Notes: generated from the sequence alone by a model not told the origin. Counted from the first letter of the stretch, positions 17,302-25,946 are shown. The stretch is DNA of 61,443 bases from a bacterium (GCA_021780375.1 JAJXYT010000014.1:1-61443); one strand, 5' to 3'. Made by a program: numbers and translations.

Positions 17302-17514
17302 CTAAACCTTGACTTCGCGGTGGGCGCCGGGAATCCAGATCTGTTCCGGGCGCGGGCTGCCGGCCGTTTCCCAATCCATCGCGCGGCTTACCATGTTCCG
17401 CATCTGGGTGAACCACCAGCTGGCCCGGGCAATTCGTCCCCCACGCCGCGCCGGCGTGGCGCCCCGATATCGGAGGTCCGGGTTGATGCCAAGTTCGAGT
17501 TGTTCATTGTTCAT
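17302..17514 (-). CDS. Small conserved protein with WWF.QMR..V motif
   Basis: The 70-residue protein MNNEQLELGINPDLRYRG... carries a basic region (ATPARRGGRIARA) then SWWFTQMRNMVSRAMDW, and ends with SPRPEQIWIPGAH. I recognise this layout (N-terminal EQLE, Arg-rich stretch, WWF.QMR..V..A, PRPEQ..) as a recurrent small protein of Verrucomicrobia; its function is unknown to me. The start is well supported: AAAGGTGA lies 5 bases before the ATG at 17514. Amphipathic aromatic and basic character suggests nucleic-acid or membrane contact, which is inference only. Confidence 0.65.
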   Translation of the reverse strand: MNNEQLELGINPDLRYRGATPARRGGRIARASWWFTQMRNMVSRAMDWETAGSPRPEQIWIPGAHREVKV

Positions 17515-17787
17515 ATCTCACCTTTCATTTTTATGGCATCGTAACGGGTGGGGTTGGACAAAGGCTGTCCAAGCCAAAAGAAAAACGGGAGCATCCCTTT
17601 TACCAACACCGGGCTGGAAGAGGTGGGGAAAACAAAAAAACGATCAGGAAAGCTCAAAAAAACGAATCAAATGGTTTTTAACTTTCGCTTGCAACGCCGG
17701 TCCGAGAACACCATTTCGACTGTGCAGCACACCATGCGCCAAGTCGTGGAATGTTCCAAAGTGTCCTGATCTACAGAAATCCTTTTA
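17515..17787. other. Intergenic gap with a small hairpin
   Basis: No recognisable gene. TTGGACA (17554-17560) pairs with TGTCCAA (17566-17572) around a 5-base loop in the leader of the small WWF-motif protein. The remaining sequence is A-rich (runs of A at 17579-17585, 17633-17640 and 17657-17663) and unassigned. Confidence 0.4.
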
Positions 17788-18969
17788 CTACGGCTTCTTG
17801 AGAATCTTCCCGAACTCGCCTTCGACGGGTTCGATTTCAATCCGTCCGCTTCCCGGAGCGGCATGGGGCCTGGCTTTCTTTTCCACTGTCTTGGGCGCGC
17901 CGGCGGTCAAGGCCGGCAGCGTGACAGCCGGGAGAGACTCGGCCGGTTCGCCGTCGGGCGGTTCCGCGTTCTGGCCGGGGATGAAGAAGTTGCCCCGGGT
18001 CTCGAGCCATTTGGCGTAACGCTGGAACGTCCACATGCCGTGATCGGCGCCGGTCTCAATCGCGGTGATGACTTTGAAAAATTCGCGGGTGCGGATGAAG
18101 TTTTTCACGGCGTGGGTCGCCATCAGGATTTCACACTCGGGCACGAGGATGTTCAAGTCCTGCCGGAACCGGAGCCGCTGGGAAATGACCGCGACGAGGC
18201 AATCAGCCAGTTGTGAGCAGACGGCGCTTTGAATTTCCGCCGGAAAAGCCGAAGCCACGCGTTGGATCGCCTCGGCGCAGGTCGAGGAATGCACTGTAGC
18301 CAGGACGAGATGGCCGGTTTCCGAGGCGCTTAAGGTGAGGCGCATCGTTTCCGGGTCGCGCATTTCACCGACCATCAGCACATCCGGGTCCTCGCGCAAG
18401 GCGTCCAGCAGGGCCTGCTCGAAACTCGGCGTATCGCGTCCCACCTCGCGCTGGCGGATGTAGGCGCGGCGCGGGCGGAAGGTATATTCGATGGGGCTTT
18501 CGACCGTCACGATGTGGCGCGTTTCAGAAAGATTGATTTCCTGGATCAAGGCAGCCAACGTCGAGGATTTGCCGCTGCCGGTGGGGCCGCAAATCAGAAT
18601 CAGACCGTGGGTGTTCCTGACCAGTTTTTTCAGGTCCGGCAGCAGGTTGAGTTTTTCCACCGTGGCTTGAAACGCCGCGAGCAGGCGGATCGCCATGCCG
18701 ACGCCGCGCGAGGATTGCAGCACGTTGATGCGGCAACGAACGCCACGGACGGTTTTGGACAGGTCAAACGAGCGCCGATCGAGAAAGGCCGGCCACTGGG
18801 TTTCACCGATGAGCGTCCGGGCCATGTCCAGCAGGGTTTTCGGCGCAATCGGTTCGCCGGCCACCCGCAGGGCGCCGCGGATGCGCAATGCCGCCGGCAT
18901 CCCGGCTTCCAAATGCAGGTCGCTGGCGCCGTTGGCCGCCGCCGATTCAATCAATGATTCCAATTCCAT
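17788..18969 (-). CDS. PilT-type secretion/twitching ATPase
   Basis: The 393-residue ATPase is of the GspE/PilT superfamily, PilT branch. It has N-terminal ASDLHLEAGMPAALRIRG, Walker A GPTGSGKSST (about residues 128-137), Asp box VTVESPIEYTF, Walker B DALREDPDVLMVGEMRDPET and His box SETGHLVLATVHS. The C-terminal 70 residues are a Pro/Glu-rich extension (NAEPPDGEPAESLPAVTLPA) not needed for the motor. PilT proteins power pilus retraction. No pilus genes neighbour it, so the partner is unknown. panB lies 51 bases upstream on the same strand. Confidence 0.9.
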   Translation of the reverse strand: MELESLIESAAANGASDLHLEAGMPAALRIRGALRVAGEPIAPKTLLDMARTLIGETQWPAFLDRRSFDLSKTVRGVRCRINVLQSSRGVGMAIRLLAAFQATVEKLNLLPDLKKLVRNTHGLILICGPTGSGKSSTLAALIQEINLSETRHIVTVESPIEYTFRPRRAYIRQREVGRDTPSFEQALLDALREDPDVLMVGEMRDPETMRLTLSASETGHLVLATVHSSTCAEAIQRVASAFPAEIQSAVCSQLADCLVAVISQRLRFRQDLNILVPECEILMATHAVKNFIRTREFFKVITAIETGADHGMWTFQRYAKWLETRGNFFIPGQNAEPPDGEPAESLPAVTLPALTAGAPKTVEKKARPHAAPGSGRIEIEPVEGEFGKILKKP

Positions 18970-19020
18970 GTGATTTTAAGCTGTTTAAAGCAACCCTCGG
19001 GCCAAGGAAAAGTTCCAGAA

Positions 19021-19785
19021 TTAAACAAGGGAATTTTTCCACGCGGCCACGGCCGCCTTGATTTCCGCCGCGCAATTCACCCGCGGTTTGACAAAACGCG
19101 GCGTGAACCACGGGAACATGCCAATCAAATCCGACGTCACCAGAATCTGCCCGTCGCAGCCGGGGCCGCTGCCGATGCCAATCGTCGGAATCGGCAGCGC
19201 TTGGGTCAATTCCTGTGCCACCGGTGGCGTTACCAGTTCCAGAACAATCGCAAATGCGCCCGCGGTTGCCAGGGCCTGCGCGTCCTCGAGCAGAGCCTGG
19301 TGTTCCGGGTCCATTTTGCCTTTGACGTGATAACCGCCTTCTTCGACGGCGTGTTGCGGCAACATGCCCAGATGTCCGCAAAACGGGATGCCGGCGGAAA
19401 TAATCGCGCGAACCGGGTCAAGGATTTCATGTCCACCTTCCGCCTTCACGAACTCCGCACCCGCGGCAGCGAGGCGCTTTGAATTCTCAACCGCCTGTTC
19501 CGGTGTCTCGTAACTTTTGAACGGCAAATCCGCGCCGAGCAAGGCCTTTGGCTTTGCCCGGGCGGCGGCACGCACGTGATGCTCCATTTCGGCCATGGTC
19601 ACGTGCGTGGTGTCGGGGTAACCGAGCACCACCATGCCGAGCGAATCGCCGACGTGGATGAGTGGAATACCCGACTCGTCGAGCAGTTTCGTCAGGGGAA
19701 AATCATAGGCCGTCAACGCGGCAATTTTCTCACCGCGGCTTTTCATCGCGCGAATGGCGGCAACGGTGATTTTTTGTGAGTCCAT
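19021..19785 (-). CDS. panB: 3-methyl-2-oxobutanoate hydroxymethyltransferase
   Basis: The 254-residue enzyme makes ketopantoate from 2-oxoisovalerate and methylene-THF, the first step of pantothenate and CoA synthesis. Signatures are KIAALTAYDFPLTKLLDESG, IPLIHVGDSLGMVVLG, ADLPFKSYETPEQAV, VKAEGGHE, GIPFCGHLGMLPQ and PTIGIGSGPGCDGQILV. The ATG at 19785 begins MDSQKITVAAIRAMK; an upstream frame to 19827 adds unrelated residues. It lies between the heptose kinase and pilT-like genes, all on the minus strand, with modest gaps. Confidence 0.95.
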   Translation of the reverse strand: MDSQKITVAAIRAMKSRGEKIAALTAYDFPLTKLLDESGIPLIHVGDSLGMVVLGYPDTTHVTMAEMEHHVRAAARAKPKALLGADLPFKSYETPEQAVENSKRLAAAGAEFVKAEGGHEILDPVRAIISAGIPFCGHLGMLPQHAVEEGGYHVKGKMDPEHQALLEDAQALATAGAFAIVLELVTPPVAQELTQALPIPTIGIGSGPGCDGQILVTSDLIGMFPWFTPRFVKPRVNCAAEIKAAVAAWKNSLV

Positions 19786-19842
19786 GTGTTCAGGGCAGGG
19801 ACGGCCCGCTGAGCCGTCCGCGGACACCCGGGCCGCGCGTCC

Positions 19843-20862
19843 CTACCTGTTAAAACTATTGATCAATTCCTCCGGTGAGATTGTGGCGGTGCCGACTTTC
19901 CCGACGACGAGGCCTGCCGCGTGATTCGACAGGAGTGCCGCCTCCAGCGGCGACGCGCCGGCGGCAATCCCCAGCGTAAACGTGGCGATGACGGTGTCAC
20001 CGGCGCCGGAAACATCGAACACTTCCTGCGCCACGGTGGGGATGTGGACCGGCTTCTGCCCGTGCTGACAGAGCAACATGCCCAGTTCGCCGAGCGTGAT
20101 GAGCAGGACCGCCGGCCGAAGTTCGTTGAGCAAACGTTCGGCGGCGAGCATGAGATTTTTATCGGCGAGCGGATTCGGGCAGCGCGTTTCGTCCAGCAGG
20201 GCCGCCAGTTCAAACGCTTCCTTGCGGTTGGGCGTGATGAGCGAAAGGCCGGCCAGGTTCAAATGGTGGACCGGTTTGGGGTCAAAGCTCAACCAGACGC
20301 CGCGCGCGCGGCAAAGCGATTTAAGTTCGTTGAGCAACGGCTGGGTGATGACGCCCTTGCCGTAATCGCCGACAATCACGGCGTCGGCCTGCGGGAGTTT
20401 TGATTTGATTTCCGCCAGCAGGCGACCGGTCAGGCGCGTGTCCAGACCGTCGCGCGTTTCGCGGTCAATCCGGACGACCTGTTGCTGGTGGGCGACGATG
20501 CGGGTTTTGACGCTGGTCAGGCGGGCGGCGTTGGCCAGCAGGCCGCCGCAGTGGATGTTTTGTCCGCAGAGCAGGTCTTTTAAACGGCGGCCATTTTCAT
20601 CCCGGCCAACCATGCCAAAAACGTCCGTGAAGACTTTGAGCGCGGCCAGATTGCGGGCTACGTTGGCCGCGCCGCCCGGCATGAAGCTTTCGCGCGCGAA
20701 TTCCACGACGGGCACCGGCGCTTCGGGCGAAATGCGCGAGACGCCGCCCCAGATGAATTGGTCGAGCATCACGTCGCCGATGACCAGCACGCGGGCCTGG
20801 CACGCGGCGGCCAGCAATTTCCGGACGCGCGCAACCGGTAATGTGGTGTAATGCACGACCAT
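19843..20862 (-). CDS. rfaE1: D-glycero-beta-D-manno-heptose-7-phosphate kinase
   Basis: The 339-residue PfkB-family sugar kinase corresponds to the first (kinase) domain of HldE/RfaE. It shows VLVIGDVMLDQFIWGGVSRI, SPEAPVPVVEF, MPGGAANVARNLAAL, VVGDYGKGVIT and the C-terminal ATP/anion-hole motif VFDVSGAGDTVIATFTLG. The adenylyltransferase domain is absent, so this is the split form whose partner (RfaE2/HldC type) should be elsewhere. It contributes ADP-heptose for lipopolysaccharide core synthesis. About 120 bases separate it from the outer-membrane protein gene upstream. Confidence 0.93.
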   Translation of the reverse strand: MVVHYTTLPVARVRKLLAAACQARVLVIGDVMLDQFIWGGVSRISPEAPVPVVEFARESFMPGGAANVARNLAALKVFTDVFGMVGRDENGRRLKDLLCGQNIHCGGLLANAARLTSVKTRIVAHQQQVVRIDRETRDGLDTRLTGRLLAEIKSKLPQADAVIVGDYGKGVITQPLLNELKSLCRARGVWLSFDPKPVHHLNLAGLSLITPNRKEAFELAALLDETRCPNPLADKNLMLAAERLLNELRPAVLLITLGELGMLLCQHGQKPVHIPTVAQEVFDVSGAGDTVIATFTLGIAAGASPLEAALLSNHAAGLVVGKVGTATISPEELINSFNR

Positions 20863-20981
20863 CTTTTAACCCGTATTGGCCGGCAAAGGAAACAAAGAAT
20901 TAAGCCCGGCGAGTGGCAAAAAGTTTCCGCGCCCCGGGTCGCGAATTGGGGCGCGGAGGCGCAGTCTGATTGTGAGCGGGG

Positions 20982-21761
20982 TTAGAACGTCCAGGTAAAA
21001 CTGATGACCAGGGAGTGAGTATAGAATCCCTGTTCCTTGAGTTGATAATACGTGGTAGGGGGTATTCCACCACTGAAACTTTGAGTCGCATTCCAGCTGG
21101 GGTCCGTCGTGCCAAGAAATTCATAAGAAATATCGAAGGCGGCAGATTTGGACAGTGAGTAACGCAAACCCGCTTTTGCCTGATAGGCAAAGACAAAATC
21201 GTTGTCCCGTGCGTAATAGCTGGTTGGGCTGTAGCGGTAGGAAAGAATTGAGGCAGCCCCGCCGGCTCCGATTCCCATGTAGGAAGACCACGGACCTTTG
21301 AGGGGAACATTATAAATCACATTCAACAGCATCGGGACGGTGTAGGTGTTTAAATTCAAATTGAGCGTTGGATTATCCGCGGAACTCCAGATTAACCCTG
21401 TGTCAAATTCCACCGACCACCGCCGGTTGATATTATAGCCCGCATTAACATCCGCCCGGACTCCGGGGTTGAACGCTAAATTTCCGCTGCTGGAGGTGGT
21501 TGACGAGCCGTTCGAGCTGAATATTTCAAAGGTCGTGTCCGGTTGGTACAAGTAGCCGGCACCAAGCTGGGCATAGAGATTTCGCGTCAGAAAGAAGTGT
21601 GAACCACTGGTCGCAACCTCCGGATTTTGCGTCCGGGGCTGGGAATTGGGGATCGTCCAGACCGTTGAACCTTGTGAACCTTTCGCCCAATCCTGTGCGG
21701 CTCCAGCCAGAGTGGACATGACCAGAACGGCAACGACGATTGTGATTGAACGAACGTTCAT
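20982..21761 (-). CDS. Outer-membrane beta-barrel protein (OmpW/OmpA-barrel-like size)
   Basis: The 259-residue protein has a signal peptide (MNVRSITIVVAVLVMSTLAG, cleavage near AGAAQ). Alternating strands follow (FFLTRNLYAQLGAGYLYQ, VRADVNAGYNINRRWSVEF, YMGIGAGGAASILSYRY, AGLRYSLSKSAAFDISYEF) and it ends LVISFTWTF with the C-terminal Phe of BAM substrates. About eight strands can be drawn, fitting a small barrel. The ATG at 21761 directly precedes the signal peptide. The family is uncertain (outer membrane beta-barrel, PF13505-like). Confidence 0.75.
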   Translation of the reverse strand: MNVRSITIVVAVLVMSTLAGAAQDWAKGSQGSTVWTIPNSQPRTQNPEVATSGSHFFLTRNLYAQLGAGYLYQPDTTFEIFSSNGSSTTSSSGNLAFNPGVRADVNAGYNINRRWSVEFDTGLIWSSADNPTLNLNLNTYTVPMLLNVIYNVPLKGPWSSYMGIGAGGAASILSYRYSPTSYYARDNDFVFAYQAKAGLRYSLSKSAAFDISYEFLGTTDPSWNATQSFSGGIPPTTYYQLKEQGFYTHSLVISFTWTF

Positions 21762-22005
21762 TTCTATTTTGCAACCAATAGCAACTCTAATGCCATCGGG
21801 TTTATGTGCGAATGTTCCCGAGAAGCAGGCGACAGGAAAATCCGGTTTGGAATCCGGGATATGCATTTGGGAGGGACAGCCCTGTAAAACTTTGGTGGCT
21901 CGGGTCACAACCGCTTTCCGTCTTTGCGGAAAAGCCGGCCGGTGCCTAAAATTACGTTTGTCTGTCCCGTAAAATTCGCCCGATCCCGTTCTGGAGATAG
22001 ACCGT

Positions 22006-22794
22006 CTAGTCCAGAAAGGCCGTCAGCGGACTCGTGGCGCTGGCGGTTTCCTGTTGTGCCGCGAGACCGGTTTCGTAAGCGGCGCGCCCGGCCTCGACCG
22101 CGTTTTTGAAGGCGATCGCTATCCGGTTCGGATCGCTCGAAACGGCGATGGCCGTATTGACGAGCACGGCGTCGGCGCCCATCTCCATTGCTTCCGCCGC
22201 GTGGCTCGGCGCGCCAAGACCGGCATCCACGACCACCGGGACCGTCGCCTGCTCGATGATGATGCGGATTTGATCGCGCGTCTGGATGCCGCGATTCGAA
22301 CCGATGGGTGAGCCAAGCGGCATCACCGTCGCGCAACCGGCGTCCTGCAACCGCTTGGCCAGCACCGGGTCGGCGTTAATGTAAGGCAATACCGTGAACC
22401 CTTCCTCGACCAGCATTTCGGCGGCCTTGAACGTTTCCACCGGATCGGGCAGCAGATAACGCGGGTCGGGATGGATTTCGAGTTTGATCCATTTCGGCAA
22501 ACCGGCGGCGGCGGCGAGGCGCGCGAGCCGGACGGCTTCCTCGGCGTTCATGGCGCCGCTGGTGTTGGGCAGCAGAAGATATTTTTTCGGATCAATAAAC
22601 TCCAGGATGTTCGCGAACGGGTCGTGCCGGCCGCTTAAATCGGCGCGGCGCAGGGCGACAGTGACCAGTTCCGCGCCGCTGGCGTCCAGGGCGTCGCGCA
22701 TGGCTTCCGGCGACGAAAATTTTCCCGTGCCCAGAATCAGGCGCGACCGGAAATGTCTGCCCGCGATAACCAAAGATTGGTTGGCCAACGACAT
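22006..22794 (-). CDS. thiG: Thiazole synthase
   Basis: The 262-residue TIM-barrel enzyme forms the thiazole phosphate moiety of thiamine from DXP, dehydroglycine and ThiS-thiocarboxylate. Signatures are [78 protein letters not shown] and [20 protein letters not shown]. The Schiff-base Lys is probably that of WIKLE. thiS, thiF and thiO are not adjacent, and I see no TPP riboswitch upstream, where a truncated dehydrogenase gene abuts the start. Confidence 0.95.
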   Translation of the reverse strand: MSLANQSLVIAGRHFRSRLILGTGKFSSPEAMRDALDASGAELVTVALRRADLSGRHDPFANILEFIDPKKYLLLPNTSGAMNAEEAVRLARLAAAAGLPKWIKLEIHPDPRYLLPDPVETFKAAEMLVEEGFTVLPYINADPVLAKRLQDAGCATVMPLGSPIGSNRGIQTRDQIRIIIEQATVPVVVDAGLGAPSHAAEAMEMGADAVLVNTAIAVSSDPNRIAIAFKNAVEAGRAAYETGLAAQQETASATSPLTAFLD

Positions 22795-22841
22795 TCCAAC
22801 AATTTAAGAAAAAATCCGCCATTGTCGAGACGGGAAGGGGG

Positions 22842-23294
22842 ATAATGGTTGGTTGCAAACCCCGGATGAAACGCCACGCCCAGCAAACCGGAATCGTCCC
22901 AGCCCTGGCATTGATGATGAACGTCGAGCACGAGTTTTTTTTGCGGCACGCCCGGATTATTTTCAAACGTCCAGACGCGGCCTTCGCGTTCCCAGACGCA
23001 TAATTCATTCGTGCCCGGTACCGACGTGAGGCCGACGGCGTTGGTGAAAAGCAGGTTCGGAAACGCAACCACTGCCGACCAGTCGCCCGAAATGGCCGGC
23101 GCGGTTTCCGGCATGGCGCCATTCAAAAAAGCGCCGCTGGCCGGGCGTGAATCCAAGCCATAAGGGTTTCCCCGGACCGGCGGAACCCCAACAGCCAACA
23201 GGTAAAACAGAAGTAAAATTCGCCTGCCTTTAAGAGCTCCAAACACAAACGAACCTTGGGTGGAATTTGCCTTCCCCATTGCGGGTAGGTTCAT
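22842..23294 (-). pseudogene. Truncated PQQ-dependent sugar dehydrogenase-like gene
   Basis: The frame starts MNLPAMGKANST, has a signal-like stretch (RRILLLFYLLAVGVPPVRG), then NPYGLDSRPASGAFLNGAMP, VVAFPNLLFTNAVGLTSVPG, NELCVWEREGRVWTFEN and GWDDSGLLGVAFHPGFATNH. This is the N-terminal part of a glucose/sorbosone dehydrogenase-type beta-propeller (Verrucomicrobial PQQ-dependent sugar dehydrogenase). Homology stops at about 22842, after roughly 150 of some 500 or more expected residues; the frame then runs through unrelated sequence into thiG. It is therefore a deletion relic unless the short product is retained. Confidence 0.65.
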
Positions 23295-23336
23295 CAAGAC
23301 AACGTTACCAGACTTGCCTGCTTCTGACGGAGTGTC

Positions 23337-23686
23337 AAATCCAATGCCGGACAAGGCTGGTGCGATTGCTCGCGGTGGACGAAACCGCGGCCCTTGGGTC
23401 TTTTGGCGGGATGGTTGTCGGCGTGAGTCATCTAACGGCTTTGGATGTCAGCGATCCGCCGGCGGAAATAAATGATGTTCTCAACATTATCCCTGCGGAA
23501 ACGATTCTCTATGTCACCAAAGATATCGCCCTGGCCGCGATTGCTCCAGCCGGATCGCTGGTGACCATTTCCCAGGTTTCCCAATCGTTCCATCAAGTTC
23601 CCGAGCCGGGCACGATATTGCTCGGGAGCCTGGGTGGCGGCTTGCTGCTGTTGCTGAAGTTGCGGCGCCAGGCAAGGCATGATTAA
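23337..23686 (+). pseudogene. C-terminal relic of a PEP-CTERM exported protein
   Basis: The frame ends with VPEPGTILLGSLGGGLLLLL followed by KLRRQARHD. This is a canonical PEP-CTERM tail: VPEP motif, transmembrane helix, basic tail, recognised by exosortase. Before it, GGMVVGVSHLTALDVSDP and NIIPAETILYVTKDIALA look like a normal secreted beta domain. There is no signal peptide or good start codon, and the frame enters through the head of the divergent truncated dehydrogenase gene, so the 5' part is lost. It implies an exosortase elsewhere in the genome. Confidence 0.65.
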
Positions 23687-23872
23687 TAGGTCGCCTGCAC
23701 TCTTCATAGATTTCCATAAAAATAAAGCGCCGGCGGATCGAACAAGAAGTCGGTCTGCCGGTTTGTTTTATGTCGGATTCCCCCCGGGCAAGCTAATTTC
23801 AGCCGGCTTCGACTCGAACCCTGATTAAAATTGGCGCTTGGAACCGGTGCGCGGCGATTTTAGGTTTACACC
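23687..23872. other. Gap before the HisA-like gene
   Basis: About 185 bases with no gene. A CGACTCGAACC string near 23808 briefly resembles a tRNA T-arm in reverse, but no stems or anticodon arm form. No clear promoter is seen. Confidence 0.35.
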
Positions 23873-24643
23873 ATGTTTCGGCCCTGTATTGACCTGCACG
23901 AAGGCAAGGTGAAGCAAATCGTCGGCGGCTCGCTTGGTGGTTCGGGCGTGCGGACGAATTTCATCGCCGAAAAACCGGCCGCGTGGTTTGCCGAACTTTA
24001 TAAGCGCGACGGACTGGCCGGCGGCCACGTCATCCAGCTTGGCGCCGGCAACGAGCCTGAAGCCCGCTCGGCTCTGGCGGCATTTCCGGCTGGCTTGCAG
24101 ATCGGCGGCGGGATTAACGCGCAAAACGCGCGGGGCTGGCTTGATGCCGGCGCCTCACACGTCATTGTGACCAGTTGGGTCTTCCGCGAGGGTCGCGTGG
24201 ACAGGGAACGGCTCGCCGAATTGACCAGGGCGGTCGGCACCGCGCGGCTCGTGCTGGATTTGAGCTGCCGTCGGCGCGGGGAGGATTATTTTGTGGTTAC
24301 CGATCGCTGGCAAAAGTTCACGGAATTGGCCATTGCGCCGGAGGGATTGCGGAAGCTTGCTGAAAGTTGCGCGGAATTTTTGGTTCACGCGGTGGATGTG
24401 GAAGGTTTGTGTCGCGGCATTGACCGGGAGCTGGTCGGGAAACTCGGCCGCTGGACGCCCATCCCGACGACGTATGCGGGCGGCGCGAATTCGCTGAGTG
24501 ATCTGGAAGCAGTCACGCAGCTGGGGCAGGGGAAAGTCGATCTGACCATCGGTTCGGCGCTGGACCTTTTTGGCGGCCGCGGCGTAAGATACGACGACTG
24601 CATAAAATTCAACCGCCGCCAGAAAAACTCCGGCGGCGGTTGA
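23873..24643 (+). CDS. hisA: HisA-like isomerase of the eukaryotic (HIS6) type
   Basis: The 256-residue TIM barrel reads MFRPCIDLHEGKVKQIVGGS, then GGHVIQLGAGNEPEARSAL, LQIGGGINAQNARGWLDAGA and FLVHAVDVEGLCRGIDRELV. The order FRPCIDLH.GKVKQIVGG and the VHAVDVEG..GID motif match plant and fungal phosphoribosylformimino-AICAR-ribotide isomerases (TIGR02129 type) rather than the usual bacterial HisA, where the strand reads GA..LHVVDLDGA. The catalytic acids would be D7 and the Asp of AVDVEG. No other his genes adjoin, so the enzyme is encoded alone. I assign the ProFAR isomerase role from family likeness. Confidence 0.82.
   Translation: MFRPCIDLHEGKVKQIVGGSLGGSGVRTNFIAEKPAAWFAELYKRDGLAGGHVIQLGAGNEPEARSALAAFPAGLQIGGGINAQNARGWLDAGASHVIVTSWVFREGRVDRERLAELTRAVGTARLVLDLSCRRRGEDYFVVTDRWQKFTELAIAPEGLRKLAESCAEFLVHAVDVEGLCRGIDRELVGKLGRWTPIPTTYAGGANSLSDLEAVTQLGQGKVDLTIGSALDLFGGRGVRYDDCIKFNRRQKNSGGG
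24611..24641. repeat. Perfect inverted repeat at the hisA-like 3' end
   Basis: AACCGCCGCC (24611-24620) pairs with GGCGGCGGTT (24632-24641) around 11 bases and overlaps the last codons of the hisA-like gene. The convergent DUF6370 gene ends 20 bases away. There is no T-run, so it could be a bidirectional stem-loop or a GC-rich coding coincidence. Confidence 0.5.
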
Positions 24644-24661
24644 GATCATCAGGAACAGCAC

Positions 24662-25003
24662 TTATTTAGCGGCTTCAATTTTGGAGGGCACCAGCATTTC
24701 CTTGCCATTCTTTTCGGTGACCTTGCCGGTCACCGTCGCTTTTTCGCCGTCATTCTGGCAGATGTTGGAGTGGAAGTCCTTGCTGACCTTGTTTTGGGTC
24801 AGGTAGTAGTTGACGCTCTTGCCGTCCTTCTCGACCTGCAAGACGTTCTGGCACTTGGACGTTTCGTGCAATTTGCATTTACCGCAGACCATCGTGCCGG
24901 TCAGCGTGGTTTCCGTGCTGGCGTCGCTGGCCAGCAGACGCGCCGCGCCAAACGCCAGCAGCAAGCCTGTCGCCAGCGTCAATGTCAGAGAGGTTCTTTT
25001 CAT
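24662..25003 (-). CDS. Small secreted Cys-rich protein (DUF6370-like)
   Basis: The 113-residue protein has a signal peptide (MKRTSLTLTLATGLLLAFG, cleavage near LLASDA). The mature region contains TGTMVCGKCKLHETSKCQNV, then FHSNICQNDGEKATVTGKVT. The CxxC...C...C arrangement and beta-rich end resemble DUF6370-type periplasmic proteins, possibly metal-binding with an OB-like fold. It convergently faces the hisA-like gene. Function is unknown. Confidence 0.65.
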   Translation of the reverse strand: MKRTSLTLTLATGLLLAFGAARLLASDASTETTLTGTMVCGKCKLHETSKCQNVLQVEKDGKSVNYYLTQNKVSKDFHSNICQNDGEKATVTGKVTEKNGKEMLVPSKIEAAK

Positions 25004-25077
25004 AGGTTATTTGAGTTTGTGTTTGTCAGGATTAAGACAGCTTAAACCAGGTTTCCATTCAAGCAAAAATGAGGGAA

Positions 25078-25563
25078 TTAATCTGCCTTCGGCTGCGCCG
25101 CGAACAGTTCGGCGATAACAATCTGGAATTCAGGGATCAGCGATTCTCCCAGCACCTCGCTTCCGGCCAGGATGCCCTTCAGCGCCAGCCCCCATTCGGT
25201 GCAATGGTAAATCTCCACGTTGTCATAGCGCGGGTCGATCATCCATAGCCGCGGCACGTGGATATCCTCGTAAAGCTGCTTTTTAATGACCGTGTCGGCC
25301 TGATGATCCTCCCGGCTGATAATCTCCACCGCCAGCCAGAGTTTGCCGGTGGCTACGGTGACCAGGGCCAGGTCAGGACAGATCGTCGCAGAAGGCGAAA
25401 CGTGGATCTTGGCGCGTGGAGCAAGCAATTGCGTGGCAGGAAGATTCGCAACGCTGGCGGTCATCAACGTGTGCAGGCGTTCGCAAATCGCTTCGTGCCG
25501 CGCGCCGGGCGCGGAACGGGGAAAGGTTTCGCCGTTTAAAATCTCTTCATAGGGCCGGCTCAT
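25078..25563 (-). CDS. Uma2-family (DUF820) PD-(D/E)XK nuclease-like protein
   Basis: The product is about 161 residues from the ATG at 25563 (MSRPYEEILNGETFPRSAPG). It shows the DUF820/Uma2 pattern: basic substrate helix RHEAICERLHTLM, CPDLALVTVATGKLWLAVEI with the Asp and Glu of a PD...ExK-like core, REDHQADTVIKKQLYEDIHV, and PRLWMIDPRYDNVEIYH. These proteins are abundant in cyanobacteria and some Verrucomicrobia, and their nuclease activity is mostly inferred. The ELxxK lysine appears displaced (EIISREDH), so catalysis is uncertain. It runs divergently from rpsP. Confidence 0.75.
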   Translation of the reverse strand: MSRPYEEILNGETFPRSAPGARHEAICERLHTLMTASVANLPATQLLAPRAKIHVSPSATICPDLALVTVATGKLWLAVEIISREDHQADTVIKKQLYEDIHVPRLWMIDPRYDNVEIYHCTEWGLALKGILAGSEVLGESLIPEFQIVIAELFAAQPKAD

Positions 25564-25624
25564 TCCGCCAAGCAAACCAGTGATTGGCCAGGTCGGCAAG
25601 CAGCCTTTTCCTTTAAAACAGGAC

Positions 25625-25653
25625 TTGCCAACCCGGCCGCGCACCGCTATTCT
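25625..25653 (+). promoter_or_regulatory. Candidate promoter of the rpsP operon
   Basis: TTGCCA (25625-25630) and TATTCT (25648-25653) are separated by 17 bases and lie 21 bases before the rpsP start. They match the sigma-70 consensus at 5/6 and 4/6 positions. Confidence 0.4.
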
Positions 25654-25674
25654 CCGTGCTCTTTTGAATAATTT

Positions 25675-25929
25675 ATGGCAGTAAAAATTCGCATGAAACG
25701 TGTCGGGACCAAGAATGCCCCGGTGTTTCGCATCGTGGTGGCCGACGGCCGCAGTCCGCGCGATGGCAAGTTCATCGAGGAAATCGGCACCTATCAGCCG
25801 TTGAAGAAGGGCGACAATTTTTCGCTGGACCTTGACCGCGCCAAATACTGGCTGGGCAAGGGCGCCCAGCCGAGTGAAACCGTCGCCAGTTTTATCAAGA
25901 AGGCAGGCAAGGCCACGGTTGCGGCCTGA
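25675..25929 (+). CDS. rpsP: 30S ribosomal protein S16
   Basis: The 84-residue S16 reads [20 protein letters not shown], then [20 protein letters not shown] and [20 protein letters not shown], all typical. It is the first gene of a conserved translation operon followed by khpA (17 bases later), trmD and rplS. It binds 16S rRNA early in 30S assembly. Confidence 0.97.
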   Translation: MAVKIRMKRVGTKNAPVFRIVVADGRSPRDGKFIEEIGTYQPLKKGDNFSLDLDRAKYWLGKGAQPSETVASFIKKAGKATVAA

Positions 25930-25946
25930 CCTGATTTTTTTCCGCC

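Noticed and set aside
22795..22850. TPP riboswitch before thiG
   Set aside because: No THI-box consensus is present, and the space is occupied by the truncated dehydrogenase gene.
23795..23830. tRNA-like CGACTCGAACC string
   Set aside because: No T-stem, acceptor or anticodon arms can be drawn around it on either strand.
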